Of a DNA stretch of 64,000 nucleotides, positions 17,646 through 27,189 are shown one piece after another (position 1 is the first letter of the stretch; each line of letters starts with the position of its first letter). The notes under the pieces are model-generated. The model saw nothing but the letters and a program-made list of their open reading frames with translations, was not told the DNA's origin and did no database searches. The position numbers and the translations under genes are program-made. The DNA comes from CAXBNV01 sp963977185 (GTDB lineage: Bacteria > Pseudomonadota > Gammaproteobacteria > JAGOUU01): positions 124,001 through 188,000 of the forward strand of contig CAXBNV010000001.1 in assembly GCA_963977185.1 (NCBI GenBank), in the 5' to 3' direction.

Positions 17646-17933
17646 ATGACAAATCAAACAGTTAATACTGTAAAATCGGTTGTTGGTACTACTTTAGGTA
17701 TTGCTGCGCCGTTAATGTTTATGATAGCTACCGCACCTTTTTTTAAAGAACAAGTTAAAAGCGATGCTGTCTCAAAACAACAAGATCTTTTATTTCATGT
17801 ACTAGCTACTTGTAGTGCAGGATTTCTCTTGTCATTTTTATATTCTCTAAAAAAAGAAGATAATTTTAAGGGAAAGAAGCAAAAGCCAAAAGTTAAAAAA
17901 GCTCGTGTATATCGTGGAGGATGCCATATATAA
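17646..17933 (+). CDS. small membrane protein, hypothetical
   Basis: 95 residues. Two hydrophobic helices (about 16-32 and 51-66) and a strongly basic tail (KGKKQKPKVKKARVYRGG). By the positive-inside rule the tail should be cytoplasmic. AGGAG lies 10 bases before the ATG. I do not recognise a family. It stands alone between a terminator and pdxS. Confidence 0.6.
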   Translation: MTNQTVNTVKSVVGTTLGIAAPLMFMIATAPFFKEQVKSDAVSKQQDLLFHVLATCSAGFLLSFLYSLKKEDNFKGKKQKPKVKKARVYRGGCHI

Positions 17934-18060
17934 TATCTTACGTGCTTATTTTAAGATGTCTTGAAATAATAATATTTATTGATGTTATATCCAGTTGACA
18001 ATAAAGCCAAATTACGTAATATAGATTTATCTTAAGATATTAAATATTATTTGGGGTTAT

Positions 18061-18936
18061 ATGCAAAAATCAACAGTTATTACCAAAAGAGGCCTAGCTC
18101 AAATGTTGCAAGGCGGCGTTATTATGGACGTTGTGAATGAAAAAGAAGCAAAAATTGCAGAGCAAGCAGGAGCTGTTGCTGTTATGGCCTTGGAGCGAGT
18201 TCCATCTGATATAAGGGCTCAAGGTGGTGTTGCAAGAATGAGCAATATTGAATTGATTAAGAAAATTAAGGATACAGTTTCTATTCCTGTTATGGCTAAA
18301 GTGAGAATTGGTCATTTTGTTGAAGCTCAAATATTAGAGACTTTAGATATTGATTATATAGATGAAAGTGAAGTTTTAACCCCTGCAGATGATATTTACC
18401 ATATAAACAAACATAACTTTAATTTACCCTTTGTATGTGGTTGCAGAAATTTAGGTGAGGCATTAAGACGTATTTCTGAGGGAGCCTCAATGCTTAGAAC
18501 TAAAGGTGAAGCTGGTACTGGTGATATTGTTGAAGCAGTAAGGCACGCAAGGGCAGTTAATAGCGAAATAGCAAGGTTAAAATCAGCTGATAAAAATGAG
18601 TTATATAACATAGCTAAAGAATTACAAGCACCAATTGAATTAGTTCAAGAAATAGCTAGATTAGGAAAACTTCCTGTTGTAAATTTTGCAGCCGGCGGAA
18701 TTGCTACTCCTGCCGATGCGGCGTTAATGATGCAATTAGGTGTTGATGGTGTTTTTGTTGGGAGTGGCATTTTTAAATCAAGTGATCCTTTAAAAATAGC
18801 AAAAGCTATCGTCGCTGCAACTGCAAATTATGATGATCCAAAAATTATTGCTGAAGTAAGCGCATCTTTTGGAGAGCCAATGCGTGGTATAGCAGTTAAC
18901 ACAATACATCATAGTGAATTAATGGCGCCAAGATAA
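18061..18936 (+). CDS. pdxS: pyridoxal 5'-phosphate synthase, PdxS subunit
   Basis: 291 residues, a TIM barrel. Lysines in PVMAKVRIGH and GASMLRTKGEAGTG, and the phosphate-binding FAAGGIATPADA and GVFVGSGIF loops, are all typical. PdxS makes PLP directly from ribose 5-phosphate, glyceraldehyde 3-phosphate and ammonia delivered by PdxT. pdxT follows after 7 bases. Most gammaproteobacteria use the PdxA/PdxJ route; the PdxST route is known in Francisella. An ATG immediately downstream of TTGGGGTTAT is used; the ribosome site is weak (GGGG). Confidence 0.97.
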   Translation: MQKSTVITKRGLAQMLQGGVIMDVVNEKEAKIAEQAGAVAVMALERVPSDIRAQGGVARMSNIELIKKIKDTVSIPVMAKVRIGHFVEAQILETLDIDYIDESEVLTPADDIYHINKHNFNLPFVCGCRNLGEALRRISEGASMLRTKGEAGTGDIVEAVRHARAVNSEIARLKSADKNELYNIAKELQAPIELVQEIARLGKLPVVNFAAGGIATPADAALMMQLGVDGVFVGSGIFKSSDPLKIAKAIVAATANYDDPKIIAEVSASFGEPMRGIAVNTIHHSELMAPR

Positions 18937-18943
18937 TATTATA

Positions 18944-19537
18944 ATGAATAAAATAGGTGTTTTAGCATTACAAGGTTCTTTTAACGAGCATTATAATGCT
19001 TTATTAAAACTAAAATTACAAAACAATTTAGAAATAGAGCCTTTGCTAGTCAGGAGTATTAATGATTTAAACCAAGTTAATTTATTAATAATTCCTGGTG
19101 GTGAGAGTACTGTCATACGTAAATTATTAATAAAATCTGGATTGTTTGAATTAATTAAAAAGCGCATAAATAAAGATTTAGCTGTTTGGGGTACTTGTGC
19201 TGGAGCTATTTTATTAAGCAGTAATATTATAAGCTCAACTAAAGATCAGAGTTCTTTTAATGGGATAGACATAACTATTGAAAGAAATGCTTATGGAGCC
19301 GCACAAGATAGTTTTGAGAGTCAAATTTATATCCAGGAATTTGGAAAAGAAATCCCCGCCGTTTTTATTAGAGCACCTAAAATACGATCTGTTTCAGATA
19401 AAGTTGTCATAATGGCAAAGACTAATAATGAAAATATAGTAGCGGCTTATAAGGACAAATGCCTTGTTACGACGTTTCACCCAGAGTTAACTAATGATTT
19501 AAGTTTTCATGAGTATTTTGTTAAAAAATTCTCATGA
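18944..19537 (+). CDS. pdxT: pyridoxal 5'-phosphate synthase, glutaminase subunit PdxT
   Basis: 197 residues, class I glutamine amidotransferase. The PdxT set is complete: IGVLALQGSFNEH, PGGEST, nucleophile Cys in WGTCAGA, and His-x-Glu in TFHPEL. It hydrolyses glutamine and channels ammonia to PdxS. Translationally paired with pdxS (7-base gap). Confidence 0.96.
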   Translation: MNKIGVLALQGSFNEHYNALLKLKLQNNLEIEPLLVRSINDLNQVNLLIIPGGESTVIRKLLIKSGLFELIKKRINKDLAVWGTCAGAILLSSNIISSTKDQSSFNGIDITIERNAYGAAQDSFESQIYIQEFGKEIPAVFIRAPKIRSVSDKVVIMAKTNNENIVAAYKDKCLVTTFHPELTNDLSFHEYFVKKFS

Positions 19538-19585
19538 TATATATTTATATTAAAATAAATATCTTATCTAATTAAGGCATATCAA

Positions 19586-20296
19586 ATGTACATAGAGTTA
19601 TTTTTTAGTCTTTTTACTTTAACAGTGTTAGAAATAGTTTTAAGTATAGATAATCTGGTTTTTTTAAGTATAATCACTAGTCGGTTACCAATAAAACAGC
19701 AACCAGCTGCAAGGAAAGTAGGTCTAGTTGCAGCAATGATGATGAGATTGATATTGCTAGCATTAGCAAATTGGCTTATTACGTTAAAGACTCCGTTGTT
19801 TGTTTTATTTGATACGAGTTTTTCTGTTCAAAGTCTTATCTTTATGACTGGAGGGTTATTTCTTATTTGGAAATCAACCACAGAAATTCATGAAAACGTT
19901 ATGGTAAACAGTGATCATAATAAAGTAAATATTAATAAAAGCCATCCATCTTTTGCATCGGTTATTTTACAGATAATGTTATTAGACTTAGTTTTTTCTT
20001 TAGATAGTATTTTTACTGCTGTTGGCATAACACATTACTATCCTATTATGGCAACTGCTATAATTATTAGCGTTGCAATGTTATTATTTGCTGCAGAGTT
20101 TGTCTCTGAGTTTGTGACTAATTATCCAAGTTTTAAAATGTTGGCAATAAGCTTTTTATTACTAATTGGAGCTGTATTATTTGCCGATGGTTTGGGTATG
20201 CATGTTCCAAAAGGATATATGTATTTTGCGATATGTTTTTCGCTTTTTGTTGAAGTTTTAAATTCATTAACTACTAGACGAAAAAAGTCTAGATAA
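19586..20296 (+). CDS. TerC family integral membrane protein
   Basis: 236 residues with about seven membrane helices. The two family motifs are present: EIVLSIDNLVFLSI near the N terminus and DLVFSLDSIFTAVG in the middle, each with the conserved acidic residue inside a helix. TerC/Alx/YoaE proteins are linked to metal (Mn2+) export or metallation of exported proteins. fadD follows after 12 bases. Confidence 0.92.
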   Translation: MYIELFFSLFTLTVLEIVLSIDNLVFLSIITSRLPIKQQPAARKVGLVAAMMMRLILLALANWLITLKTPLFVLFDTSFSVQSLIFMTGGLFLIWKSTTEIHENVMVNSDHNKVNINKSHPSFASVILQIMLLDLVFSLDSIFTAVGITHYYPIMATAIIISVAMLLFAAEFVSEFVTNYPSFKMLAISFLLLIGAVLFADGLGMHVPKGYMYFAICFSLFVEVLNSLTTRRKKSR

Positions 20297-20308
20297 ATTG
20301 GAGTATAT

Positions 20309-21994
20309 ATGGAAAAAATTTGGCTTAAAAACTATCCTAAAGAAGTTCCAGCTGAAATTGACATAAATAAATTTGATTCATTGTATGAGTTAATAAAATC
20401 TAGTTGTAATAAATATTCAGATAAAAAAGCATACTGGAATTTTGGTGAAACATTAAGTTTTGCAGAAATATTTGATAAGTCTAAAGATCTTGCCGCTTAT
20501 TTTCAAACAGTTATGGGGTTATCTAAAGGTGATAAAATAGCAATAATGATGCCTAATTGCTTGCAATATCCAGCTGTTTTATTTGCAGCTTTATCGGCAG
20601 GATTAGTAGTTGTTAATGTTAATCCATTATATACAGCAAGAGAGTTAAAGCTTCAATTAATTGACTCAGAAGCTAGCGCCATTGTTGTTTTAGAAAATTT
20701 TGCTAAAACTCTAGAAAGTGTTGCGCATGAGACTAATGTTAAGCATATTGTTGTAACAAAACTTGGAGATATGGTATCTGGTTTAAAAGGTACGCTTTTA
20801 AACTTTGCAGTAAAATATATAAAAAGAATGGTGCCTAGCTGGAAATTAAATCATGTTATTGATTTTAACAAGGCATTAAAAATAGGCAAGACTCTTACTT
20901 TTAAAGAAGTACCACTAAATCACGATGATCTAGCTTTTTTGCAGTATACAGGAGGAACAACTGGGGTCTCAAAAGGAGCTATGTTAACACATGGCAATAT
21001 GGTGGCCAATATATTACAAGCTTATAGCTGGATTCAGTATGATTTACAAGAAGGAAAAGAGATAGTCATTACAGCATTACCTCTTTATCATATTTTTTCT
21101 CTTACTGCCAATTGCTTAACATTTTTGCTATTAGGCGGATATAATATTTTAATTACTAATCCAAAAGATATCCCTGGTTTTGTAAAGATTTTAAATAAAT
21201 TTAAATTTACAGTGTTTACTGGTGTTAATACTTTATTTATGGCTTTAATGCAAAATGAAAAGTTTAAGAAATTAGACTTTTCTCACTTTAAATGTACTTT
21301 AGGCGGAGGCATGGCCGTTCAAAAAAGAGTTGCGGATGATTGGTATGCTATTACAAAAGTTCCTCTTTTAGAAGCATATGGTCTAACTGAAACTTCGCCT
21401 GCAGTTTGTATTAATCCTATGTACACTAAAGAATATAATGGCACCATAGGTTTGCCTATTAGTTCAACTGAAGTAGTTATTATGGATGAAGATCATAATA
21501 TTTTAGCCCAAGGAGAAACCGGAGAGATAGCAGTTAGAGGTCCGCAGGTAATGAAAGGTTATTGGAATAACCAGAGCGAGACTGATAAAGCTTTAACTGA
21601 GGATGGATGGTTTTTGACAGGAGACATAGGAGTGATGGATCAAAAAGGATTCGTTAAAATAGTAGATCGTAAAAAAGATATGATTTTAGTCTCTGGTTTT
21701 AATGTTTATCCTAATGAAATAGAGGATATAGTTGTTAGTCATAAGCATGTGTTAGAAGCTGCTGTAATAGGGGTTCCAGATAATCGCTCTGGAGAAATTA
21801 TTAAGTTATATGTAGTTAAAAAGAATCCTGATTTAACCAAAGAAGATTTGATTAAGCACTGCCGTGATAACTTAACAAGGTATAAAATTCCTAAGATTAT
21901 TGAATTCAAAGATGATCTACCGAAAACTAATATTGGGAAAATTTTAAGAAGAGCATTAAAAGAAGAGCATGCTTTAAATAATAAAAATAATTAA
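20309..21994 (+). CDS. fadD: long-chain fatty acid-CoA ligase
   Basis: 561 residues, the size of E. coli FadD (561). AMP-binding core YTGGTTGVSKGAML, linker LEAYGLTETSP, and the C-terminal GWFLTGDIG, DRKKDMILVSGFNVYPNEIE and KTNIGKILRR segments are intact. It activates exogenous or recycled fatty acids at the inner membrane. GGAG sits 7 bases before the ATG. A host-dependent bacterium could use it to tap host lipids; inference only, as no other fad gene lies here. Confidence 0.95.
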   Translation: MEKIWLKNYPKEVPAEIDINKFDSLYELIKSSCNKYSDKKAYWNFGETLSFAEIFDKSKDLAAYFQTVMGLSKGDKIAIMMPNCLQYPAVLFAALSAGLVVVNVNPLYTARELKLQLIDSEASAIVVLENFAKTLESVAHETNVKHIVVTKLGDMVSGLKGTLLNFAVKYIKRMVPSWKLNHVIDFNKALKIGKTLTFKEVPLNHDDLAFLQYTGGTTGVSKGAMLTHGNMVANILQAYSWIQYDLQEGKEIVITALPLYHIFSLTANCLTFLLLGGYNILITNPKDIPGFVKILNKFKFTVFTGVNTLFMALMQNEKFKKLDFSHFKCTLGGGMAVQKRVADDWYAITKVPLLEAYGLTETSPAVCINPMYTKEYNGTIGLPISSTEVVIMDEDHNILAQGETGEIAVRGPQVMKGYWNNQSETDKALTEDGWFLTGDIGVMDQKGFVKIVDRKKDMILVSGFNVYPNEIEDIVVSHKHVLEAAVIGVPDNRSGEIIKLYVVKKNPDLTKEDLIKHCRDNLTRYKIPKIIEFKDDLPKTNIGKILRRALKEEHALNNKNN

Positions 21995-22023
21995 AATTAT
22001 TTTTATTACAAATTGTTAAATAT

Positions 22024-22043
22024 ACCTCTATGTAAATAGAGGT
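22024..22043. terminator. hairpin between convergent fadD and dciA
   Basis: ACCTCTAT and ATAGAGGT are perfect 8-base arms with a GTAA loop, centred between two convergent stops. The T-tracts on either side are poor, so it is a weak bidirectional terminator at best. Confidence 0.45.
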
Positions 22044-22059
22044 TATCTCACATCAGAGT

Positions 22060-22512
22060 TTATTTAATATTCTTGGATAATTTAAGCAAAGCTTTTTGTA
22101 GTTTAGAATGCTTTATGCTGTTTGCTAGTTTGTTTAGGGTATTTGATGATTGATCAGATAAGAAAAACTTAGTTTTTGACAAAGTTTGATTTTTATTAGT
22201 TTGATAAAGGTTTTGTGGATTATTTGGGTTAATTACTGTTTTTATGGTAACAAGTCCTATAAAATAAGAGTTTGTTCTTAAATTTTTAATTAAATCTGGA
22301 ACTGTGTATTTTAATAAAGTTAATTTCTCATTATATGGCGTTGCAATTGTTAATACGCCGTTTTTATATCCTGTAACAAAAGTGTCCGTATCTAATGGAT
22401 TATCTAAATACTTTTGAATAATTTTAGTGTAATATTTATTTAATAATGCCTGTTTGGTTAAATTTCCTAGAACTTGATCTGGGCGATTTAATATTTTATT
22501 GATAGGTTTCAT
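22060..22512 (-). CDS. dciA: DciA-like (DUF721) helicase-loading protein
   Basis: 150 residues. The N-terminal 100 match the DUF721 layout: an opening helix (LGNLTKQALLNKYYTKIIQKYL), then VTGYKNGVLTIAT and a PDLIKNLR helix leading to an I-x-T-V strand. DciA loads or activates DnaB in bacteria lacking DnaC. The arrangement dciA (divergent), M23 peptidase, secA is the same as in Pseudomonas, which supports the call. The C-terminal 50 residues are basic and probably flexible. Confidence 0.75.
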   Translation of the reverse strand: MKPINKILNRPDQVLGNLTKQALLNKYYTKIIQKYLDNPLDTDTFVTGYKNGVLTIATPYNEKLTLLKYTVPDLIKNLRTNSYFIGLVTIKTVINPNNPQNLYQTNKNQTLSKTKFFLSDQSSNTLNKLANSIKHSKLQKALLKLSKNIK

Positions 22513-22600
22513 AAAGAGTTTTTTTAAGATGTATTATAATTATAATATATTTAATAAACTAAATATATTAGATAAAAATTAAGAATAAAAGCAATTATTT

Positions 22601-23518
22601 ATGCAATTGATCTTACTAAGAGATGGATTCTCTAAAAAACACGTTATTAATGTAACACAAAAAACAATGTTATTGTTGTTATTATTTATATTCGTTATAA
22701 CATTCTGTCTTTATTTTGGTTTTAATCAGACTATTAAAAAGAATTCACAACTCAATACATCCGACACTAACTCTTTGTATTCTTTAGCTAATATAGTTAA
22801 TTATGAAAAAATTTATTTAGATGAACTTATTGAAGAGTCAAACATAAAACTAGATTCTATGTCAGAAAAACTTGGTACTTTAACCGCCCATTTAGCAAGA
22901 CTAGACACCTTAGGCCAGCATTTAGTTGATACAGCTAATTTAGATAAAGATGTTTTTAATTTTGGAAAACTAGATGATGAAGAAGGTGGTACTCTTCATT
23001 TAGTAGAAGATAAAAAAACTATAGATATCTTTAATACTATTGATAAAATTGAGTTATTACTTCAAGAAAAAGAAAAACAACTAGTTACACTTAAAAATTT
23101 TTTTGCAAATAATAAATTGAAAAAGCAAACTCAAATTTCGGCAAAACCTGTAGAAAATAGCCGAATTTCATCTTATTTCGGTTATAGAAAAGATCCGCTA
23201 CATAGAAAATTAGCTCTTCATAAAGGAGTTGATTTTGCAGCAAAACCTGGCTCTAATGTTGCTGCTGTTGCATCAGGTATTGTTACTTATTCAGGAGTCT
23301 TTGGTAGTTATGGTAATTTTATTGAGATTGATCATGGCAATAATTATAAAACTCGTTATGCGCATAATAAAAGTTTACATGTAGCAAAAGGAGATAGCGT
23401 TACTAAAGGCCAAATTATTGCTGCATTAGGAAATACTGGTCGTTCAACAGGACCACATTTACATTTTGAAGTTTTAAAAGATGATAAACATATAAACCCT
23501 ATTAAGTTTTTAGGATAA
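22601..23518 (+). CDS. M23 family (LytM-type) metallopeptidase
   Basis: 305 residues: one membrane anchor (about 20-42), a coiled coil (about 70-190), then an M23 domain from about residue 205. Zinc ligands are in HKGVDFAA (H-x-x-x-D) and HLHFE (H-x-H). It is a periplasmic peptidoglycan endopeptidase or an amidase activator of the EnvC/NlpD type; both active-site motifs are intact, favouring an enzyme. It precedes secA, as in Pseudomonas. Confidence 0.93.
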   Translation: MQLILLRDGFSKKHVINVTQKTMLLLLLFIFVITFCLYFGFNQTIKKNSQLNTSDTNSLYSLANIVNYEKIYLDELIEESNIKLDSMSEKLGTLTAHLARLDTLGQHLVDTANLDKDVFNFGKLDDEEGGTLHLVEDKKTIDIFNTIDKIELLLQEKEKQLVTLKNFFANNKLKKQTQISAKPVENSRISSYFGYRKDPLHRKLALHKGVDFAAKPGSNVAAVASGIVTYSGVFGSYGNFIEIDHGNNYKTRYAHNKSLHVAKGDSVTKGQIIAALGNTGRSTGPHLHFEVLKDDKHINPIKFLG

Positions 23519-23621
23519 TATCATATGGTTATATATAATATTATAATCATGATATAATCTTGATATTTAATAACAAAATTAGCAAAAATAACATTAATAA
23601 TATAATTAAAGAGTTAAAATT

Positions 23622-26423
23622 ATGGTTGGCGCAAGTTTTCTCAAAAAAATATTTGGTAGTAGAAATCAAAGGATAGTTAAGAAGTATCAAAAACAAGTAG
23701 TGAAAATTAATGCTTTTGAAAACTCTTTAAAATCACTTTCAGATGAAGAACTAAAGAACAAAACAGCAGAATTTAAAGCAAGGCTTGCAAAGAAAGAAAC
23801 TTTAGATGATCTTTTACCTGAAGCTTTTGCTGTTGTGCGTGAGGCAAGTGTCAGAACATTAAAAATGCGCCATTTTGATGTGCAAATGATAGGTGGAATG
23901 GTATTAAATCATGGTAAAATTGCAGAAATGCATACAGGAGAAGGTAAGACATTAGTCGCAACTTTACCTGCTTATTTAAATGCTTTAACAGGTAACTCTG
24001 TCCATGTTATTACTGTAAATGATTATTTAGCTAAACGTGATTCTGAATGGATGACACCGGTATTTAATTTCTTAGGTTTAAGTGTTGATGTTGTTATAAC
24101 CAACCAATCACCAGATGATAAAAAGAAAGCTTATAGTGCTGATATAGTTTATGGAACTAATAATGAATTTGGTTTTGATTATTTAAGGGATAACATGACT
24201 TTTTCATTAGAAGATAAAGCCCAAGGAAAATTATCTTTTGCAATTATTGATGAAGTTGATTCTATTTTAATTGATGAAGCTAGAACACCTTTAATTATCT
24301 CAGGTCCAGCTGAAGAAAGTTCAGAAATTTATGGTAAGATTAATAAAATTATACCTGGACTTAAAAAAGGTAAAGTTATTAAGGCTGATACCGGAAAATT
24401 AAAGCCTGAGATAATAGAAGTAAAAGGTTCTGGTGATTATATTGTTGATGAAAAAGAAAAGCAGGTTTATTTCACTGAAGAAGGTCATGAAAAAGTTGAA
24501 GCTCTTTTAGTCAAACATAATATATTACAAGAAGGAGAGAGCTTATATAGCGCTAGTAATATATCTTTAATGCATTATTTAAGTGCCGCATTAAAAGCCT
24601 ATACTTTATTTCAAAAAGATGTTGATTACATAGTGCAGGATGACGAAATAGTCATAGTTGATGAGCATACTGGTAGAACAATGCCAGGCAGAAGATGGTC
24701 TGATGGCCTACATCAAGCTGTTGAAGCTAAAGAAGGCGTGAAAATTCAAAATGAGAATCAAACTCTTGCGACTATTACTTTTCAGAACTTTTTTAGATTG
24801 TATGACAAATTATCAGGAATGACAGGAACTGCTGATACAGAAGCTTATGAGTTTCAGCAAATTTATAATTTAGAAGTTGTAGTAATTCCAACTAATAGAA
24901 ATATTCAACGAATAGATAATAACGATAAAGTCTTTATGACAGTCGCTGAAAAATATGAATCTATTTTAGAAGATTTAAAACAAAGACAAGCAAAAGGTCA
25001 GCCAGTTCTTGTTGGGACAGCATCAATTGAAGCATCAGAACACTTATCAAATCTTCTTAAAAAAAATAAAATTAAGCATAATGTTTTAAATGCTAAATTT
25101 CATCAAAAAGAAGCTCAAATAATTATAGATGCGGGTAGACCAGGAATTATTACTATTGCAACAAATATGGCTGGTCGTGGTACAGATATAGTTTTAGGAG
25201 GAAGTTTGAAAGCGGAGCTCGCTAAACTAGAAAATCCTACAAATGAGCAAATAGCAGAATTAGAAAAAGAGTGGAAAGAAAATAATACAAAAGTATTAAA
25301 AGCTGGTGGTTTGTACGTATTAGGTTCTGAAAGGCATGAATCACGTAGAATTGATAATCAGCTTCGTGGTCGTTCTGGACGTCAAGGTGATCCAGGTGAA
25401 GCTAGATTTTATTTATCATTTGAAGATAATTTACTGCGAATTTTTGCAACACCAAGACCTAAAATGATGCAATTATTAAAAAGCACTTGTGTTGTAGGTG
25501 AAGCTTTACCTGAAATGGGTATGCTCAATAGAATGATTGAGGGAGCGCAAAGAAAAGTAGAAGGTTTTAACTTTGAAATAAGAAAACATTTATTAGAATA
25601 TGATGATGTTGCAAATGAACAACGCAAAGTTGTTTATGCACAGCGTAATTTTTTAATGGGCGAGACTAGTATTACAGAGCTTGTTAGTCAAATGTTAGCT
25701 TATTTAGTTGAAAAATTAGTAGATGCTCATATTCCTGAAGGTACTATGGAAGAACAATGGTCTTTAGATGATTTAGATAGAATTATTGAACAAGATTTAG
25801 CTATTAATGATTTTTCTGTTGTTAAATTATTAGATGAAGATCATCAATTATCTCGTGAAGATATCTCAAGTAAATTTTTGAATAAAGTTACAGAAATTTA
25901 TAAAGCAAAAGAAGACAAAGTTGGTCTTGATATTATGAGACAATTTGAAAAAAATATGATGCTTCAAATTTTAGATACGGCATGGAAAGAACATTTAGTA
26001 TCTATGACTCATTTAAGACAAGGTATTAATCTTAGAGCTCATGCACAAAAAGATCCAAAACAAGAATATAAGCGTGAATCTTTTAATCTATTTTCAGAAA
26101 TGTTAGATGCAATGAAATATCAGTTTGTAACTAATTTATTGAAAGTTGAATTATTATCTGAAGAAGAGTTAAGAGCAATAAAAGATAAAAGAAAAGAGCA
26201 GGAGAACTGGCAGCAGCAGCATATAACTTATAAGCATGATGAGCCAGATGAGTTATTGCAAGGTGATCGTGAAAATGACAATGATTCTGCAAAAAATAAA
26301 GATAACGTTGTTCAATATCAAAGAAACCATCCTAAAATGGGTCGCAATGAACAATGTTTTTGTGGATCAGGAAAAAAATATAAGAATTGCCATGGTAGCC
26401 TTTCTGTATCTAATGAAGGTTAA
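23622..26423 (+). CDS. secA: SecA preprotein translocase ATPase
   Basis: 933 residues. Walker A MHTGEGKT (about residue 103), DEVDSILIDEARTP, the preprotein cross-linking domain, NBD2 with TNMAGRGTDI and QLRGRSGRQGDPG, helical scaffold, and the C-terminal zinc motif CFCGSGKKYKNCHG that binds SecB and phospholipid. Full length for the family. It drives export of unfolded proteins through SecYEG. A hairpin at 26440-26467 probably ends its message. Confidence 0.98.
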   Translation: MVGASFLKKIFGSRNQRIVKKYQKQVVKINAFENSLKSLSDEELKNKTAEFKARLAKKETLDDLLPEAFAVVREASVRTLKMRHFDVQMIGGMVLNHGKIAEMHTGEGKTLVATLPAYLNALTGNSVHVITVNDYLAKRDSEWMTPVFNFLGLSVDVVITNQSPDDKKKAYSADIVYGTNNEFGFDYLRDNMTFSLEDKAQGKLSFAIIDEVDSILIDEARTPLIISGPAEESSEIYGKINKIIPGLKKGKVIKADTGKLKPEIIEVKGSGDYIVDEKEKQVYFTEEGHEKVEALLVKHNILQEGESLYSASNISLMHYLSAALKAYTLFQKDVDYIVQDDEIVIVDEHTGRTMPGRRWSDGLHQAVEAKEGVKIQNENQTLATITFQNFFRLYDKLSGMTGTADTEAYEFQQIYNLEVVVIPTNRNIQRIDNNDKVFMTVAEKYESILEDLKQRQAKGQPVLVGTASIEASEHLSNLLKKNKIKHNVLNAKFHQKEAQIIIDAGRPGIITIATNMAGRGTDIVLGGSLKAELAKLENPTNEQIAELEKEWKENNTKVLKAGGLYVLGSERHESRRIDNQLRGRSGRQGDPGEARFYLSFEDNLLRIFATPRPKMMQLLKSTCVVGEALPEMGMLNRMIEGAQRKVEGFNFEIRKHLLEYDDVANEQRKVVYAQRNFLMGETSITELVSQMLAYLVEKLVDAHIPEGTMEEQWSLDDLDRIIEQDLAINDFSVVKLLDEDHQLSREDISSKFLNKVTEIYKAKEDKVGLDIMRQFEKNMMLQILDTAWKEHLVSMTHLRQGINLRAHAQKDPKQEYKRESFNLFSEMLDAMKYQFVTNLLKVELLSEEELRAIKDKRKEQENWQQQHITYKHDEPDELLQGDRENDNDSAKNKDNVVQYQRNHPKMGRNEQCFCGSGKKYKNCHGSLSVSNEG

Positions 26424-26438
26424 CAGGTTAAGATAGTT

Positions 26439-27029
26439 TTATTGCACTTGTTTTGGCGAGTGCAATATAATTTTATTATTTAAATCACAAATATCAATCA
26501 AACTATCATCTTGAAATTGATTTAATATATCTACAGCATCAATTTTAGATTTAAAGATAGAATCTGTTTCTCTTAAGTTATTTAATATGTCCATAAGCTT
26601 TATAAAGTCATTTGCTAATGAGCTATATAATTCTTTTAAGCCTTTGAAGTTATTTTGATTTGAAGTTTGAGATATTTCCATATAGGCATTACGACCAATT
26701 TTAATATAATAAGCTATATCAACTAATCGTTTTTCTGTAATTTCAGGAAATAATCCAGAAAAAATTAAACAAGTATCCCCAACATCTCGAAGCTTTTGGC
26801 GTCGAACTAATCCTTGTTTATTTTCAGTTAGTCCTTGCAAGTAGTCGATTGCCACAATTTTATCTGCTATTTCAATTTGAGCAGTAAATCGCATTAATAA
26901 AAAAATCAAATAACTTTCAATCTCTTCATGCAATTTGATATTTTTAGACAAGGTAACTTCTTGAATAAGATCATACCACTGTGCAGTACTAGTTGGTCCA
27001 ACATGAATATTGCTTTTGTTTTCAGTCAT
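26439..27029 (-). CDS. conserved hypothetical protein next to secA
   Basis: 196 residues from the ATG at 27029, which has AAGGAG 6 bases upstream; the frame stays open 29 codons further (to 27116) but that part has no ribosome site. Predicted all-helical and soluble. Segments such as WYDLIQEV, EEIESYLIFLLMRFT and LRDVGDTCLIFSGLFPE look like a conserved family seen in intracellular gammaproteobacteria, but I cannot name it or give a function. Convergent with secA and 160 bases from the lpxL-like gene. Confidence 0.75.
   Translation of the reverse strand: MTENKSNIHVGPTSTAQWYDLIQEVTLSKNIKLHEEIESYLIFLLMRFTAQIEIADKIVAIDYLQGLTENKQGLVRRQKLRDVGDTCLIFSGLFPEITEKRLVDIAYYIKIGRNAYMEISQTSNQNNFKGLKELYSSLANDFIKLMDILNNLRETDSIFKSKIDAVDILNQFQDDSLIDICDLNNKIILHSPKQVQ
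26440..26467 (+). terminator. secA terminator embedded in the end of the convergent gene
   Basis: TATTGCACT and AGTGCAATA are perfect 9-base arms with a 10-base loop, followed on the plus strand by TAATTTTATTATTT. The stem overlaps the last codons of the convergent minus-strand gene, whose stop is at 26439-26441. Confidence 0.65.
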
Positions 27030-27189
27030 GATAACTCCTTGAGCTTCAATTAACTTTAATAATTTTATTATTACTTTATATATAATAAGATTAATAATGC
27101 TAAGAATAAGTTCCATATATATTTAAGTTTATGAATTAACAAAACATAAAACAATAATCAAATGGCTATTTTGTATAGAGATATTCGAA

